Positions 1 through 7,518 of a stretch of 64,000 bases of DNA are shown piece after piece. This DNA comes from Syntrophotaleaceae bacterium. GTDB lineage: Bacteria; Desulfobacterota; Desulfuromonadia; Desulfuromonadales; Syntrophotaleaceae. Where the stretch lies: positions 36,718-100,717 of the forward strand of contig JAWKQB010000005.1 of the NCBI GenBank assembly GCA_041390365.1, written 5' to 3'. The notes under the pieces were generated by a model that did no database searches, was not told where the DNA came from, and was given only the letters and a program-made list of their open reading frames with translations. Within the stretch, counting starts at the first letter, position 1; the number at the start of each line of letters is the position of its first letter. The position numbers and the translations under genes were made by a program.

Positions 1-172
1 GGTCGATCTGCAGCGCGTTCTTGAATTCCAGACCGGCTTTGACATACTCCCCTTCATCGTACAGGGATTGCCCTTTGGAGAAGAACCGGGCTTTTTTCTC
101 TTCAGGACCGCTGCAGCCGACAATGATCGATCCGATGATCATGCACAGGGCAGCCAGAAAAATGAGTTTCAT
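1..172 (-). CDS. TPR-repeat lipoprotein of the exosortase/PEP-CTERM system (PrsT-like), N-terminal fragment
   Basis: Only the first 57 codons lie in the window; the rest runs off the left edge. The start ATG is at 172. The product opens with a lipoprotein signal (MKLIFLAALCMIIGSIIVGC), with the lipobox Cys at residue 20. A first helical repeat follows, containing KGQSLYDEGEYVKAGLEF, which has the spacing of a TPR helix pair. This opening closely matches what I know of the PEP-CTERM system TPR lipoprotein PrsT, a long outer-membrane-anchored protein that accompanies exosortase loci, and the exosortase gene is 1.9 kb away on the same strand. Family assignment rests on the N-terminus only. Confidence 0.65.
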   Translation of the reverse strand, partial: MKLIFLAALCMIIGSIIVGCSGPEEKKARFFSKGQSLYDEGEYVKAGLEFKNALQID

Positions 173-262
173 GTTGTCCGCCTTTCAAAGGGAAGTCGAT
201 CATTCCATAAAACCGGAGAGCAGATACTGTGGACTCATTGTAAAAATCTTGTTAGGCCTGAT

Positions 263-1909
263 TTAGAATACCGTTTGCAGCAATCCACCGGCCCCGGCCA
301 GCAGAAAAAGAGCTGAAACAAGCTGCAGTTTCCTGAAACGGTGGCGCAATTCCACCAGCAGCACCTCGAAGCTGAAAAACAGCACCAGGATTTCCGCCGC
401 GACGATCAGCAGCCGCATCCTTTCCTGGATCGTACCCGCAAAGAGAGGGGCCGCAAGAACGATGAGAAGAATCAGCAGGTCGAGGGGCGTGCTGCGATAG
501 CCGGAGCGCCGGGTCAGCTTGATGACCATGGTCGCCACCAGACCGAGGACCAGGAACCCACCGTCGGCCAGGTGCAGCAGAAAAACGGGCACGGGCAAAT
601 CCTTGCCGTTAAACTGTCCGAAATAGACCAGAAAGGGCACGACCAGGAAAAAGGCACCCCGCAGCATCCAACCCCGCCAGTCCTCGGGCATGGCCAGGCC
701 GGCCAGGAGCATTCCTCCGGTTCCTGCAAGAAACCAGGGGAACCAGGAGGGAGTGCCGACAGGCAGCAGCAAAACAAGACGCAGCCCGATCAGGGCCAGG
801 AGTAACTTCAGGCCCGTGAATGCCCAGCGGATCGGCAGATCGGAACCGCGGATGCCCGCCCAGGTTGACAGCAGGGGCTTTGCCAGGCGGTGAAGGGGAG
901 AATCACTTTTCGCTTCGTGAACCGGGCTTTTCAGCAGCAGCATCGCCATGCCGGAAAATCCGGCGCATCCGGCCAGTAAACCTCCCTCGGGCCCAAAACG
1001 GAACAGGCAGGCTCCGACTGTCAGTAAAGCGTGCAGAACATAGATAAGGGCCACCGCTTCCGAATGGTAGAGTCCCCGGGCGAGAAGTTTATGGTGAAAA
1101 TGATTGCGGTCGGCGCTGAAGGGCGGCAGCCCCCGTCTGACCCGCTCGACCATGACCCGCAAAGTATCGAAGACCGGAAAGGCGAGCAGCATCAGCGGGA
1201 AGAAGGGACTGTAGGGGGCCTGCTGGCTCATTTCCAGGGACAGGACGATGGCCAGAAACCCGAGCAGCTGACTGCCCGCGTCCCCCATGAAGATCGAGGC
1301 CGGATGGGTATTGAAGCGCAGGAAGCCGAAAATCGCCCCGCACACGCTGGCCGCCACCAGGGCCACCTCCCATCTTCCCGATTCGAAACCGAGCCAGGTC
1401 AGGGCCGCGAAGGTCAACAGTGAGATCCCTCCCGCCAGCCCGTCAAGCCCGTCCGCCAGGTTGATGGCATTGGTGACGCCGACGATTGCCGTCAGGGTCA
1501 GCGGGATCGATAAGAAGGGAGGCAGCAGGAATCCTTCGGGAAGCAACCCATCAAGGGAGCGAATCTGAACCCCGCCCCAGAAAATCACGATCAGGGCGGC
1601 CAACACCTGGACACCGAACTTGGTGGCTGAATTCAGCTCCCGCAGATCGTCCAGAAAACCGAAGGCCGCGATCAGGCCGGAGGCTGTCACCAACGGCAGG
1701 AGCAGGGAGGTATTCGGCATCCAGAGCAGAACCGGAATCATGACCCCGAAAGCCATGGCCACCCCGCCGATCCGGGGGATCGGCCGCTTGTGCACCTTGC
1801 GCTCATTGGGCAAGTCCACCGCACCCCAGCGGATCGCAAAGGTCCGCAATAGCGGCACCAACGCCAGGGTGATGAACAGCGACATCAGCAGTGCGGCGAA
1901 ATAGGACAT
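263..1909 (-). CDS. WecA/TagO-type undecaprenyl-phosphate HexNAc-1-phosphate transferase with C-terminal membrane extension
   Basis: Membrane enzyme expected to transfer GlcNAc-1-P (or a related HexNAc-1-P) from the UDP-sugar to undecaprenyl phosphate, starting polymer assembly at the inner face of the cytoplasmic membrane. The family signatures are in order: RKVHKRPIPRIGG near residues 37-49, FLDD at 85-88, NLADGLDG at 150-157, FMGD at 207-210 and the substrate-binding DRNHFHH at 267-273. WecA is usually about 350 residues. Here residues 281-548 add several further hydrophobic segments of no family I recognise. It sits between the PrsT-like lipoprotein and the exosortase. The Shine-Dalgarno signal before the ATG is weak, so the exact start is less sure than the family. 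Confidence 0.88.
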   Translation of the reverse strand: MSYFAALLMSLFITLALVPLLRTFAIRWGAVDLPNERKVHKRPIPRIGGVAMAFGVMIPVLLWMPNTSLLLPLVTASGLIAAFGFLDDLRELNSATKFGVQVLAALIVIFWGGVQIRSLDGLLPEGFLLPPFLSIPLTLTAIVGVTNAINLADGLDGLAGGISLLTFAALTWLGFESGRWEVALVAASVCGAIFGFLRFNTHPASIFMGDAGSQLLGFLAIVLSLEMSQQAPYSPFFPLMLLAFPVFDTLRVMVERVRRGLPPFSADRNHFHHKLLARGLYHSEAVALIYVLHALLTVGACLFRFGPEGGLLAGCAGFSGMAMLLLKSPVHEAKSDSPLHRLAKPLLSTWAGIRGSDLPIRWAFTGLKLLLALIGLRLVLLLPVGTPSWFPWFLAGTGGMLLAGLAMPEDWRGWMLRGAFFLVVPFLVYFGQFNGKDLPVPVFLLHLADGGFLVLGLVATMVIKLTRRSGYRSTPLDLLILLIVLAAPLFAGTIQERMRLLIVAAEILVLFFSFEVLLVELRHRFRKLQLVSALFLLAGAGGLLQTVF

Positions 1910-1921
1910 TATAAAACCAGG

Positions 1922-2036
1922 GGCTAGTGGCTGGTGGCTGGTGGCTGGTGACTGGCGAAAATTAAAAGCAAACGAATAAAGGACTTCGACCTTTTATCTT
2001 GAACCTGATACCTGAAACCTGGCTCCTGAAACCTGA
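1922..2036. repeat. Two tandem heptamer arrays (GGCTGGT and AACCTGA families)
   Basis: Positions 1922-1956 hold five 7-base units (ggctagt, three ggctggt, gactggc). Positions 2002-2036 hold five units of the aacctga family. Together they fill most of the gap between the WecA-like and exosortase genes. Confidence 0.9.
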
Positions 2037-2040
2037 ATCT

Positions 2041-3582
2041 TTACCCTTCTTTTCCCGGCAGATACTGATCGAGCAGTTGCACGACCGTCCGGGTCATCTC
2101 CTGCAGGCGGCGGTCGGCCAGTTCAACCGTTTCCTCTTTGCTGACCGGGGTTATCAGGCGCACCAGGGAGCCGTCGGTGCGCTGGTAGATCAGGGCATCC
2201 CAGAAGTTGAACAGCTTCATTTCCGCCATGCCGGTGAGAATCCGGCCGCGCTGGGGAAACCAGTAATAGGTCAGCTGCCTGTAATCCCCCTTCTCGATGA
2301 TGGCCCGCTTGATCCGAATCTGCCGGCCCTCCTCAGGGTTGATGGTCACGGTGGTCAGACCGGCGTCGTTGAAGACCCATCCGTCTCCCGGGAGGCAGGA
2401 GGAGGGAGAATGGATCGACTCCCCCTTGCGCTGGGTTTCGTAGTAGGCGATGTAGAGATTAATGACCGAACCGCGCGGGTCCCGGTAGTCGATCAGCAGG
2501 TAGTCGGAAAAATCGAGGGCATCGATATACTTCTGCTCAAGGGATTGAGGAATGCCCTGCCACTCTCCGATCCTGAGCGGGAATCCGGCCAGGGGCTGCT
2601 TGACCGGGGTCTTCTCCCGGAAATCGATCCCCTGGGCGGCGGCGACCGTGACCAGCATGAGCAGCAAACCGATCACCGCGGCGGGCAGCGGCAGAGCGCG
2701 TCCCGGGACTTCCCCCACAGCTGTCGCCGCTTCCCGGGCTGGGTTTGGGCCCAGCCGATCGGGAAATATTCGCTTGAGCAGCATCATCTCGGGGACAAGT
2801 ACGCCGAGCACGAACATGAAGGTGAACCAGCCGGCGAAATCATGGAAAAAACCTTCGGCAACGGCCGGCCCCCAGAACTGGAACAGGAAACCGGTGGCGG
2901 CAATGCGCAGACCGTTGGTCAGAACCACCAGGGGGACGGTGGACAGCACAAGCACGGCTTTCTTCCACCAGGCGCCGCGAAACATGTAGGCCAGGATCAG
3001 GCCGAGAATGATGATCGGGAACAGGTAGCGCAGGCCGCTGCAGGCATCGACCACCTGCAGCCGGGTGAAGCCGAGGTCGATGACGTTCCCCTCCCGGTAG
3101 GCGGTCATCCCCATCAGCTGCATCATGATCACGCCCATCTTCGAGGAGATCAGCTTGAGCTGCAGGGACAGGTTGGAGGCGACCAGATTGGGCGGCGGGA
3201 ACATCGCCAGGCTCAACAGCAGGGGAAACCGGATGGTTTTCAGCTTCGCTCCGCCCAGATGCAGCCAGAGCAGCCCGACCGCCACCAGCCAGAGGGAAAG
3301 AAACAGCGTGAAGTATTCCCCGCCCAGTTCCCCGAGCCAGAACAGCCCAAGCCCCGGGAACACCACCAGAAGCCCCCACCAGGAAACCGTTGCCGGCACC
3401 CGGTTAAACTCGTCCCGCCTGTCCCAGATCAGGTAGGCGACAACCAGGGGAACCAGGTAACAGTAGTTGAAATCGGGGCTGTCCCATTGAGAAAGCAGAT
3501 ATGGGAAGGTGTGCCGGTACAGAAGAGCAAATAAAATGCCGTAGCCCCCCACCAGGGCCAGGACCCTCCAGTTCTTCAACAT
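2041..3582 (-). CDS. Exosortase with fused EpsI-type C-terminal domain (XrtD-like)
   Basis: Polytopic membrane transpeptidase-like enzyme expected to sort proteins with a C-terminal PEP-CTERM-like signal during export. The start chosen is the ATG at 3582, preceded by GAGGA at good spacing; the longer open frame upstream runs through a repeat element and is not credible. Catalytic residues fit the exosortase family: Cys181 in VVDACSGLRYLFP, Arg226 in TNGLRIAATG and His247 in FFHDFAGW. Residues 318-513 form an EpsI domain (WQGIPQSLE, SCLPGDGW). Exosortases with this fusion include the VPLPA-CTERM type XrtD, so I lean to that subtype. No protein in the window ends with an obvious sorting signal, so the substrates must be elsewhere. 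Confidence 0.9.
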   Translation of the reverse strand: MLKNWRVLALVGGYGILFALLYRHTFPYLLSQWDSPDFNYCYLVPLVVAYLIWDRRDEFNRVPATVSWWGLLVVFPGLGLFWLGELGGEYFTLFLSLWLVAVGLLWLHLGGAKLKTIRFPLLLSLAMFPPPNLVASNLSLQLKLISSKMGVIMMQLMGMTAYREGNVIDLGFTRLQVVDACSGLRYLFPIIILGLILAYMFRGAWWKKAVLVLSTVPLVVLTNGLRIAATGFLFQFWGPAVAEGFFHDFAGWFTFMFVLGVLVPEMMLLKRIFPDRLGPNPAREAATAVGEVPGRALPLPAAVIGLLLMLVTVAAAQGIDFREKTPVKQPLAGFPLRIGEWQGIPQSLEQKYIDALDFSDYLLIDYRDPRGSVINLYIAYYETQRKGESIHSPSSCLPGDGWVFNDAGLTTVTINPEEGRQIRIKRAIIEKGDYRQLTYYWFPQRGRILTGMAEMKLFNFWDALIYQRTDGSLVRLITPVSKEETVELADRRLQEMTRTVVQLLDQYLPGKEG

Positions 3583-3620
3583 AATGCAATTCCTCGTGTT
3601 TCTGAATAAAATCACCCCCT

Positions 3621-3761
3621 GTTTCCGGATCGGAAACGAGGAATTTTTCGTCGTAGCAAGGAAATCTAGGGCTTGCGCGGAGGCGTACATCGGTACGCCG
3701 CACAAGCAAGGCCGCGGATTGACGCCGCAACGGCGGAAAAGAACCGTTTCCGGCCGGAAAC
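3621..3761. repeat. Long palindromic element bracketed by GTTTCCG/CGGAAAC palindromes
   Basis: A 17-base palindrome at 3621-3637 (gtttccggatcggaaac) and a 16-base palindrome at 3746-3761 (gtttccggccggaaac) bracket DNA that is itself an imperfect inverted repeat, centred on ggcgtac-atcg-gtacgcc at 3682-3699. It follows the wecB stop codon and precedes the exosortase start. It resembles a small dispersed, MITE-like or REP-like element; copy number elsewhere cannot be seen here. Confidence 0.7.
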
Positions 3762-4888
3762 TACCCCGCCATAGCTGGGCGCACCGAGAACAGTTCCGCC
3801 AGCAGATAATTCCAGATTCTCTCCGACGCCCGGCCATCCCAGTTGGGTGGCCGGCAGCCGTTCTTTCCTCTGCCGGATTTCAGGGCCTGGCGGTAGGTCT
3901 CCACTATTTTTTTTGGATCGGTCCCGGCCAGGATATTGGTGCCCTGTTCCACCGTGATCGGCCGCTCGGTATTTGATCGAATCGTCACGCAGGGGACGCC
4001 GAGAGCGGTTGTCTCTTCCTGCAGCCCGCCGCTGTCGGTCAAAACCACGGAGGCGTCCTTCCACAAAAACAGAGCTTCGCGGAAACCGAGCGGGGGCAGG
4101 AGCTTGATCTCCTCGGCCAGCACCAGACCGAACTGCTCCATTTTTTTTCGGGTGCGAGGGTGAACGGGAAACAGAATCGCGCGTTCCTCGGCGATCCGGT
4201 TCAGAGCGGAAACGATGCCGGCAAAAACACCAGGATCGTCGACATTGGCGGGGCGATGCAGGGTCAGGAAGGCATAGCCGGGATTCTCTTCCTTAAGCTT
4301 GTGCGTGGAAAAGGTTCTCGGAGCGACCCCGACCAGTTTTTCATTCTGCTGAAACAAGTTGTCGACCATCACGTGGCCGGAAAAGAGGATTTTCTGGGGG
4401 TCCTTGCCCTCCCGCCGCAGGTTCTCCAAGGCTCCGGGCTCCGTCACGAAAAAATAATCGCTGATCGAATCGGTGACCAGGCGATTGATCTCCTCGGGCA
4501 TGGTCCGGTCGCAGCTCCTCAACCCCGCCTCCACATGGGCAACGGGGATATCGAGTTTCTTGGCGACGATGCTGCAGGCCAGGGTGGAATTGACGTCGCC
4601 GACCACCATGACCAGTGCCGGTTTCACCGCCTGGCAGACCTCCTCGAAGGCGACCATGATTCGGGCCGTCTGTCCCGCATGGGAACCGGAGCCGGCATGG
4701 AGAAAATAGTGCGGCGCCGGCAGGTCGAGATCCTCGAAAAAAGCCTGCGACATATCGTAGTCGTAATGCTGCCCGGTATGCACGATCCGGCAGTAAATCT
4801 CCGGATGCTTTCTGGCCGCATGATAAAGAGGGGCGATTTTCATGAAATTGGGTCGCGCCCCGGCCACCAGCAGTACAGTCTGTTCCAT
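3761..4888 (-). CDS. wecB: UDP-N-acetylglucosamine 2-epimerase, non-hydrolysing
   Basis: Cytosolic enzyme that interconverts UDP-GlcNAc and UDP-ManNAc. At 375 residues it has the usual family length, with the N-terminal GARPNFMK motif (residues 10-17), HTGQHYDYDMS, the EAGLRS motif and the C-terminal LTDSGGLQEE and NTERP signatures of the WecB/MnaA family. The start at 4888 is chosen because AGGAGA precedes it; an in-frame ATG ten codons upstream has no such site. With the TagA-type transferase 2 kb away and the UDP-HexNAc dehydrogenase at 23.8 kb, it points to ManNAc or ManNAcA in the polymer. Confidence 0.95.
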   Translation of the reverse strand: MEQTVLLVAGARPNFMKIAPLYHAARKHPEIYCRIVHTGQHYDYDMSQAFFEDLDLPAPHYFLHAGSGSHAGQTARIMVAFEEVCQAVKPALVMVVGDVNSTLACSIVAKKLDIPVAHVEAGLRSCDRTMPEEINRLVTDSISDYFFVTEPGALENLRREGKDPQKILFSGHVMVDNLFQQNEKLVGVAPRTFSTHKLKEENPGYAFLTLHRPANVDDPGVFAGIVSALNRIAEERAILFPVHPRTRKKMEQFGLVLAEEIKLLPPLGFREALFLWKDASVVLTDSGGLQEETTALGVPCVTIRSNTERPITVEQGTNILAGTDPKKIVETYRQALKSGRGKNGCRPPNWDGRASERIWNYLLAELFSVRPAMAG

Positions 4889-4990
4889 GCCTGCGTCTCC
4901 TATGGTTTGCCATGTCAACAGGCTGACATCATCGGACAGTAATGTTTATCCATGGTTAATCGATTATTAATATGTTGTTAGTGAAAGCGG

Positions 4991-5088
4991 AGTGAGGAGT
5001 GAGGAGTGAGGGGTCAGGGTCAGGGTCAGGGTCAGGAACCTGATGCCAGTAGCCAGTAGCCAGTAGCCAATAGCCAGTAGCCGGCAAC
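4991..5088. repeat. Tandem repeats: AGTGAGG heptamers, GGGTCA hexamers, CAGTAGC heptamers
   Basis: Three agtgagg units (4991-5011), four gggtca hexamers (5012-5036) and five cagtagc/caatagc units with one degenerate unit (5047-5088) follow one another in the gap upstream of wecB. Positions 4919-4980 of the gap are AT-rich, without a promoter I can defend. Confidence 0.9.
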
Positions 5089-5097
5089 CAGCCTTCA

Positions 5098-6720
5098 TCA
5101 CAAGGCCCGAATAATCCACCGCTGTCTGAGGGGAAAGGCGGCTTTCCTTCGGCTTACGATGACGGGGCAGGGTCTTTTGACGCCGAGTTCGGGGCAATAC
5201 CAGTCCCGCTCAAGGGCGATTTCACTGTCTTCGGGGCAGGTGATTTCGGCGAACGGGGCCTCCTGGTCGAAAACGATCACCCGTTTGCCGCTCTCCGGCA
5301 CCAAACGGAAATCGGGGTGTACGTGCATCCGGCTTTCGACTTGGTGAACATTCCGCCCGGTCAAACTGTCCTCGATGAGGTATTTCCGGCCGTCCCAGGT
5401 GAGGCGCCGCCGGTACCCCGGGCGGCCGCGGAAATGACGGAAGCCTTCGTGCCCGCCGCCGAACACCAGCTTGCCCTTGCTGTTCGCCAGCACTACTTTG
5501 ACCGGTCGAAGGCGGCGATGGGGAGACTGGCCCCAATCGTCGATGGACAGGGTGTTGTGTCCGAGATTGCTTCTGGTGTGCCGGCAGACTTCGTCATCCT
5601 GGAAATGGCAGCATCCCGAATCGACGATCAGCCTGCGCCATTTGAGGGTCAGTTCGAAACTGAGGAGGTCGTTGTGGGCATGCTTCGGACGGTCCCCGAG
5701 GCCCCCGGGCCCGCCGCGGATAATCACACGGTTGCCGCTGTCCGGAGACATGACATAGTACCCCGAGTCGGGGTAGGCCCAGTAATCACCTGCGGGACAG
5801 GGAGCCGCCATCCCGGTCACCCGTCTGAAATAATCCGCCAGATCCTCCCAGATGGGGGCCGCACCGGCGGCGGAGTCATCGAACAGTGCCAATTTCCCGT
5901 CGGGGTGGGACATGCCGGCCAGAAAGCGGAGCATGTCCTCGCTCCATGCCTGCATCCGAACCGGCAGTTCGGCCAGTTCAGGCTGCCCCAGGCAGAGGTT
6001 GAGGAGGTCCAGGCAATCCTCGAGGACAAGCGCCTGCTGCATCGGGCTTCCGTCCACGGGGCCACCGTCCGGCAGCACCTGCTTCTGCAAGGCGGGAAGA
6101 AGGTTCCTCGCCCCTTTCCGCCGCCATCTTTCTGCATCGCTTCCCTGGAAATAGATCCCGGCGAACAGCAGCGCCTTGCCGAATCGGATCCGCTGCACCG
6201 CCGTCCGATGGCATTCCAGGGAGCGTTCCAGCCAGGAGGCCTGTTGGCTGAGGCTCTGCAGCCACCCGGGTTTGAGGGAGCCGGCAATACCCGGAGAGAG
6301 GAAAAACTTGATCCAATTGACGATCCGCACCGCCGTTGGATAGGGATCCCAGGCGTCCAGCGCACCCGGCAGAATATTGACCACCCAGTCGTTGAGGAGA
6401 AAGACCTTGTCCGCGGTGGAACGCCCCGGATCATGCAGGTAATCGAAACTGTGAAGATGGCAGCGCCAGTGGTGGTTCATTTCGGCCGACTTCCAGTCGA
6501 ACCGGGCCGGCTTGAAACTCTTTGTGACGTTGAAAAAGGTGAAGCGGTTTTTTCCGTTTCCCGTGGCGCAGCGGGTCAGGGGCTGTTTCAGCGCCACCCC
6601 CGGGCGAACATGGACTTCGGTCGGCTTGGCGGGCAACCGGGGCTTCGGTCGCAGGCAGCGGACGACCCGGCAGGCAGTCCGGTGGGACGTGGAGCCCAGA
6701 TAATGGAGCAGATGGGACAA
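5098..6720 (-). CDS. Heparinase II/III-like polysaccharide lyase family protein
   Basis: Predicted (alpha/alpha)6-toroid plus beta-sandwich protein of the heparinase II/III superfamily, common in exopolysaccharide loci, where it may trim or edit the polymer. The C-terminal part has the family's HAHNDLLSFELTLKWRR segment, followed by VDSGCCHFQ and NTLSIDD. The N-terminal 300 residues are helical and Trp-rich. A TTG at 6720 lies six bases after AAGGAG and is the better start; the ATG at 6726 directly abuts that site. No clear signal peptide is visible, so the cell location is uncertain. It follows the TagA-like gene after a short gap. Substrate and catalytic competence are unproven. Confidence 0.8.
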   Translation of the reverse strand: MSHLLHYLGSTSHRTACRVVRCLRPKPRLPAKPTEVHVRPGVALKQPLTRCATGNGKNRFTFFNVTKSFKPARFDWKSAEMNHHWRCHLHSFDYLHDPGRSTADKVFLLNDWVVNILPGALDAWDPYPTAVRIVNWIKFFLSPGIAGSLKPGWLQSLSQQASWLERSLECHRTAVQRIRFGKALLFAGIYFQGSDAERWRRKGARNLLPALQKQVLPDGGPVDGSPMQQALVLEDCLDLLNLCLGQPELAELPVRMQAWSEDMLRFLAGMSHPDGKLALFDDSAAGAAPIWEDLADYFRRVTGMAAPCPAGDYWAYPDSGYYVMSPDSGNRVIIRGGPGGLGDRPKHAHNDLLSFELTLKWRRLIVDSGCCHFQDDEVCRHTRSNLGHNTLSIDDWGQSPHRRLRPVKVVLANSKGKLVFGGGHEGFRHFRGRPGYRRRLTWDGRKYLIEDSLTGRNVHQVESRMHVHPDFRLVPESGKRVIVFDQEAPFAEITCPEDSEIALERDWYCPELGVKRPCPVIVSRRKAAFPLRQRWIIRAL

Positions 6721-6741
6721 CTTCATCTCCTTTTTCCTGAT

Positions 6742-7518
6742 CTATCCCCCGGCTTGCAGAGTTTTCTTGACCTTTTCCAAAAGGACATCCAGCGCAAACA
6801 GAGGGAGCACCCTTTGACGGTGAATCCTTTTCGGTTCGGACAGCAGCCGGTAAAGCCACTCCCCGTTCAACCGGCACCAGAAGGCCGGGGCGCGCTTGAC
6901 GGTGCCGACGATCGTGTCCAGCGTGCCGCCGATCCCCTGCACCACCCTGACGGTGCGGAGGGCCTCCCTGTGACGGGCATACCAGTCCTCCTGACGGGGG
7001 GAGCCGAGGGCGATGAACAGGATATCCGCCTGCGAAGCGTTGATCCGCTCCACCAGGGCGGGCATCTCCTGTTCCTTGACATAGCCGTTGCAGCGATCGA
7101 CGATGTTCAGGCCCGGATAACGCCGGACCAACTCCTCCGCCGCCCCCCGGTTCACTTCCTCCTTGGCGCCGTAAAGGAAGACCTTGTAGCCCTTTTTCGC
7201 CGCCAGGGAACAGATCGCGGCCATCAGCTCGACACCGGGGACCCGCTTCAGTCTGGCCTTGTGGAGAAGCCGCGCCGCATACACCACGCCGATGCCATCG
7301 GGGATGAGCAGGTCGGCCTGCCTGAAGGTTTCATGCAGGGCCGGATTTTTCGGCACGGAAAAATTCTTCTCCGGATTGACGGCGAAAATGGCGTGAGGCC
7401 GATCTCCCCTCTCGACGAATTCTTCCACCCTGGATACGGCCTGGTCCATGTCCACGGGATCGACCCAGACGTTCAGAACCTTCAACCGCTTCCCCCTGTC
7501 GCTTTTCAGATGATGCAC
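6742..7518 (-). CDS. WecG/TagA/CpsF family glycosyltransferase
   Basis: Membrane-associated enzyme of 258 residues expected to add ManNAc (TagA) or ManNAcA (WecG) to GlcNAc-PP-undecaprenol. Family features are VNPEKNF near residue 48, the IPDGIGVVYAARL motif (about 72-84), the FLYGAKEE segment, FIALGSPRQEDW and the C-terminal GEWLYRLLSEPKR region. Its first codons overlap the last 13 bases of the upstream heparinase-like gene, so the two are probably translated together. With the WecA-like enzyme and WecB it completes the logic of a teichoic-acid or enterobacterial-common-antigen type linkage disaccharide. Which sugar it uses is inference. Confidence 0.93.
   Translation of the reverse strand: MHHLKSDRGKRLKVLNVWVDPVDMDQAVSRVEEFVERGDRPHAIFAVNPEKNFSVPKNPALHETFRQADLLIPDGIGVVYAARLLHKARLKRVPGVELMAAICSLAAKKGYKVFLYGAKEEVNRGAAEELVRRYPGLNIVDRCNGYVKEQEMPALVERINASQADILFIALGSPRQEDWYARHREALRTVRVVQGIGGTLDTIVGTVKRAPAFWCRLNGEWLYRLLSEPKRIHRQRVLPLFALDVLLEKVKKTLQAGG

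Noticed and set aside
3583..3837. 85-residue N-terminal extension of the exosortase
   Set aside because: It is translated from the palindromic element and has no family similarity; the ATG at 3582 has a clear ribosome site.
1922..5088. CRISPR array
   Set aside because: Repeats are 6-7 bases in direct contact without spacers, and no cas genes are present.
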